Translations under genes and position numbers: made by a program | The notes under the pieces: generated by a model | Databases searched by the model: none | Told to the model about the DNA's origin: nothing | The model's input: only the letters and a program-made list of their open reading frames with translations | Shown here: in pieces, positions 5,952-6,034 of the stretch | Layout of the letters: the number at the start of each line of letters is the position of its first letter | Position numbering within the stretch: position 1 is the stretch's first letter | Assembly: GCA_903845315.1 (NCBI GenBank) | Contig: CAIMWY010000441.1 | Span: 1 to 6,034 of the forward strand | DNA length: 6,034 nucleotides | Direction: 5' to 3' | From: an uncultured Burkholderiales bacterium | Lineage (GTDB): Bacteria > Pseudomonadota > Gammaproteobacteria > Burkholderiales > Burkholderiaceae

Positions 5952-6034
5952 TTACCCCACCAACAGCTTGTGCACCAAGTCTGCGGTGGTGGAGGCTTTG
6001 TATTTGCGCATGAGCTTAGCGCGATAAATTTCGA
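5952..6034 (-). CDS. C-terminal end of a probable LuxR-type (NarL/FixJ) response regulator
   Basis: Only the last 26 codons and the TAA stop (5954-5952) are in the window; the gene enters from the right edge. The peptide EIYRAKLMRKYKASTTADLV followed by HKLLVG resembles the end of a LuxR/FixJ-type helix-turn-helix: the recognition-helix tail (V/I-x-x-x-R-x-x-x-M-x-K), then the A-x-[ST]-x-A-[DE]-L-V turn and final helix. Such domains usually sit after a phosphoacceptor receiver domain in two-component regulators, which cannot be seen here. It lies 37 bases upstream of the AhpD-like gene on the same strand and may control or be transcribed with it. The family call rests on a short stretch, so it is probable rather than certain. 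Confidence 0.72.
   Translation of the reverse strand, partial: EIYRAKLMRKYKASTTADLVHKLLVG

Noticed and set aside
1..6034. Mobile elements, CRISPR arrays, tRNA genes, attachment sites or signs of recent transfer
   Set aside because: No long direct or terminal inverted repeats, spaced repeats, transposase motifs or tRNA-like folds were seen, and codon use looks uniform across all genes.

Overview
The window is GC-rich, densely coding bacterial chromosome carrying ordinary core metabolism. The gcvT-gcvH-gcvP order behind a tandem glycine riboswitch, the protein sequences (for example the N-terminus of the electron-transfer flavoprotein:ubiquinone oxidoreductase, ETF-QO) and the codon bias suggest a betaproteobacterium of the Burkholderiales, probably Comamonadaceae-like. 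That placement comes from recognising the sequences, not from a search. I see no insertion sequence, phage gene, CRISPR array, tRNA or rRNA, and no gap between genes longer than about 190 bases.

Layout. Positions 1-2243 (minus strand) hold a glycine-cleavage operon read right to left: a probable promoter near 2250, a two-aptamer glycine riboswitch (2061-2241), gcvT (887-2029), gcvH (474-839) and the first 150 codons of gcvP, which runs off the left edge. Just upstream on the same strand lies a complete ETF-QO gene (2293-3978). A hairpin (2269-2291) sits between its stop codon and the gcv promoter. A 106-base divergent intergenic region (3979-4084) separates ETF-QO from a plus-strand pair, a short-chain dehydrogenase/reductase (4085-4867) and a hotdog-fold thioesterase (4864-5286), whose stop and start codons overlap as ATGA. 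Converging on this pair from the right is a minus-strand AhpD-like peroxidase-related gene (5321-5914). It is preceded after 37 bases by the last 26 codons of what looks like a LuxR-type (NarL/FixJ) response regulator running off the right edge.

How the parts work together. GcvT, GcvH and GcvP are three of the four proteins that split glycine into CO2, ammonia and methylene-tetrahydrofolate. The riboswitch lets glycine control their synthesis. ETF-QO passes electrons from acyl-CoA and related dehydrogenases to the quinone pool. The dehydrogenase/thioesterase pair looks like a small acyl-CoA-processing unit, so its divergent placement next to ETF-QO may be functional, but that is inference. 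The AhpD-like gene and the regulator may form a separate redox-related unit.

No previously undescribed system is evident. The points most worth a second look are regulatory: a hairpin that may hide the gcvT ribosome-binding region, an alternative TTG start for gcvT with a better Shine-Dalgarno, the hairpin upstream of the riboswitch promoter, and the regulator/AhpD-like gene pair.
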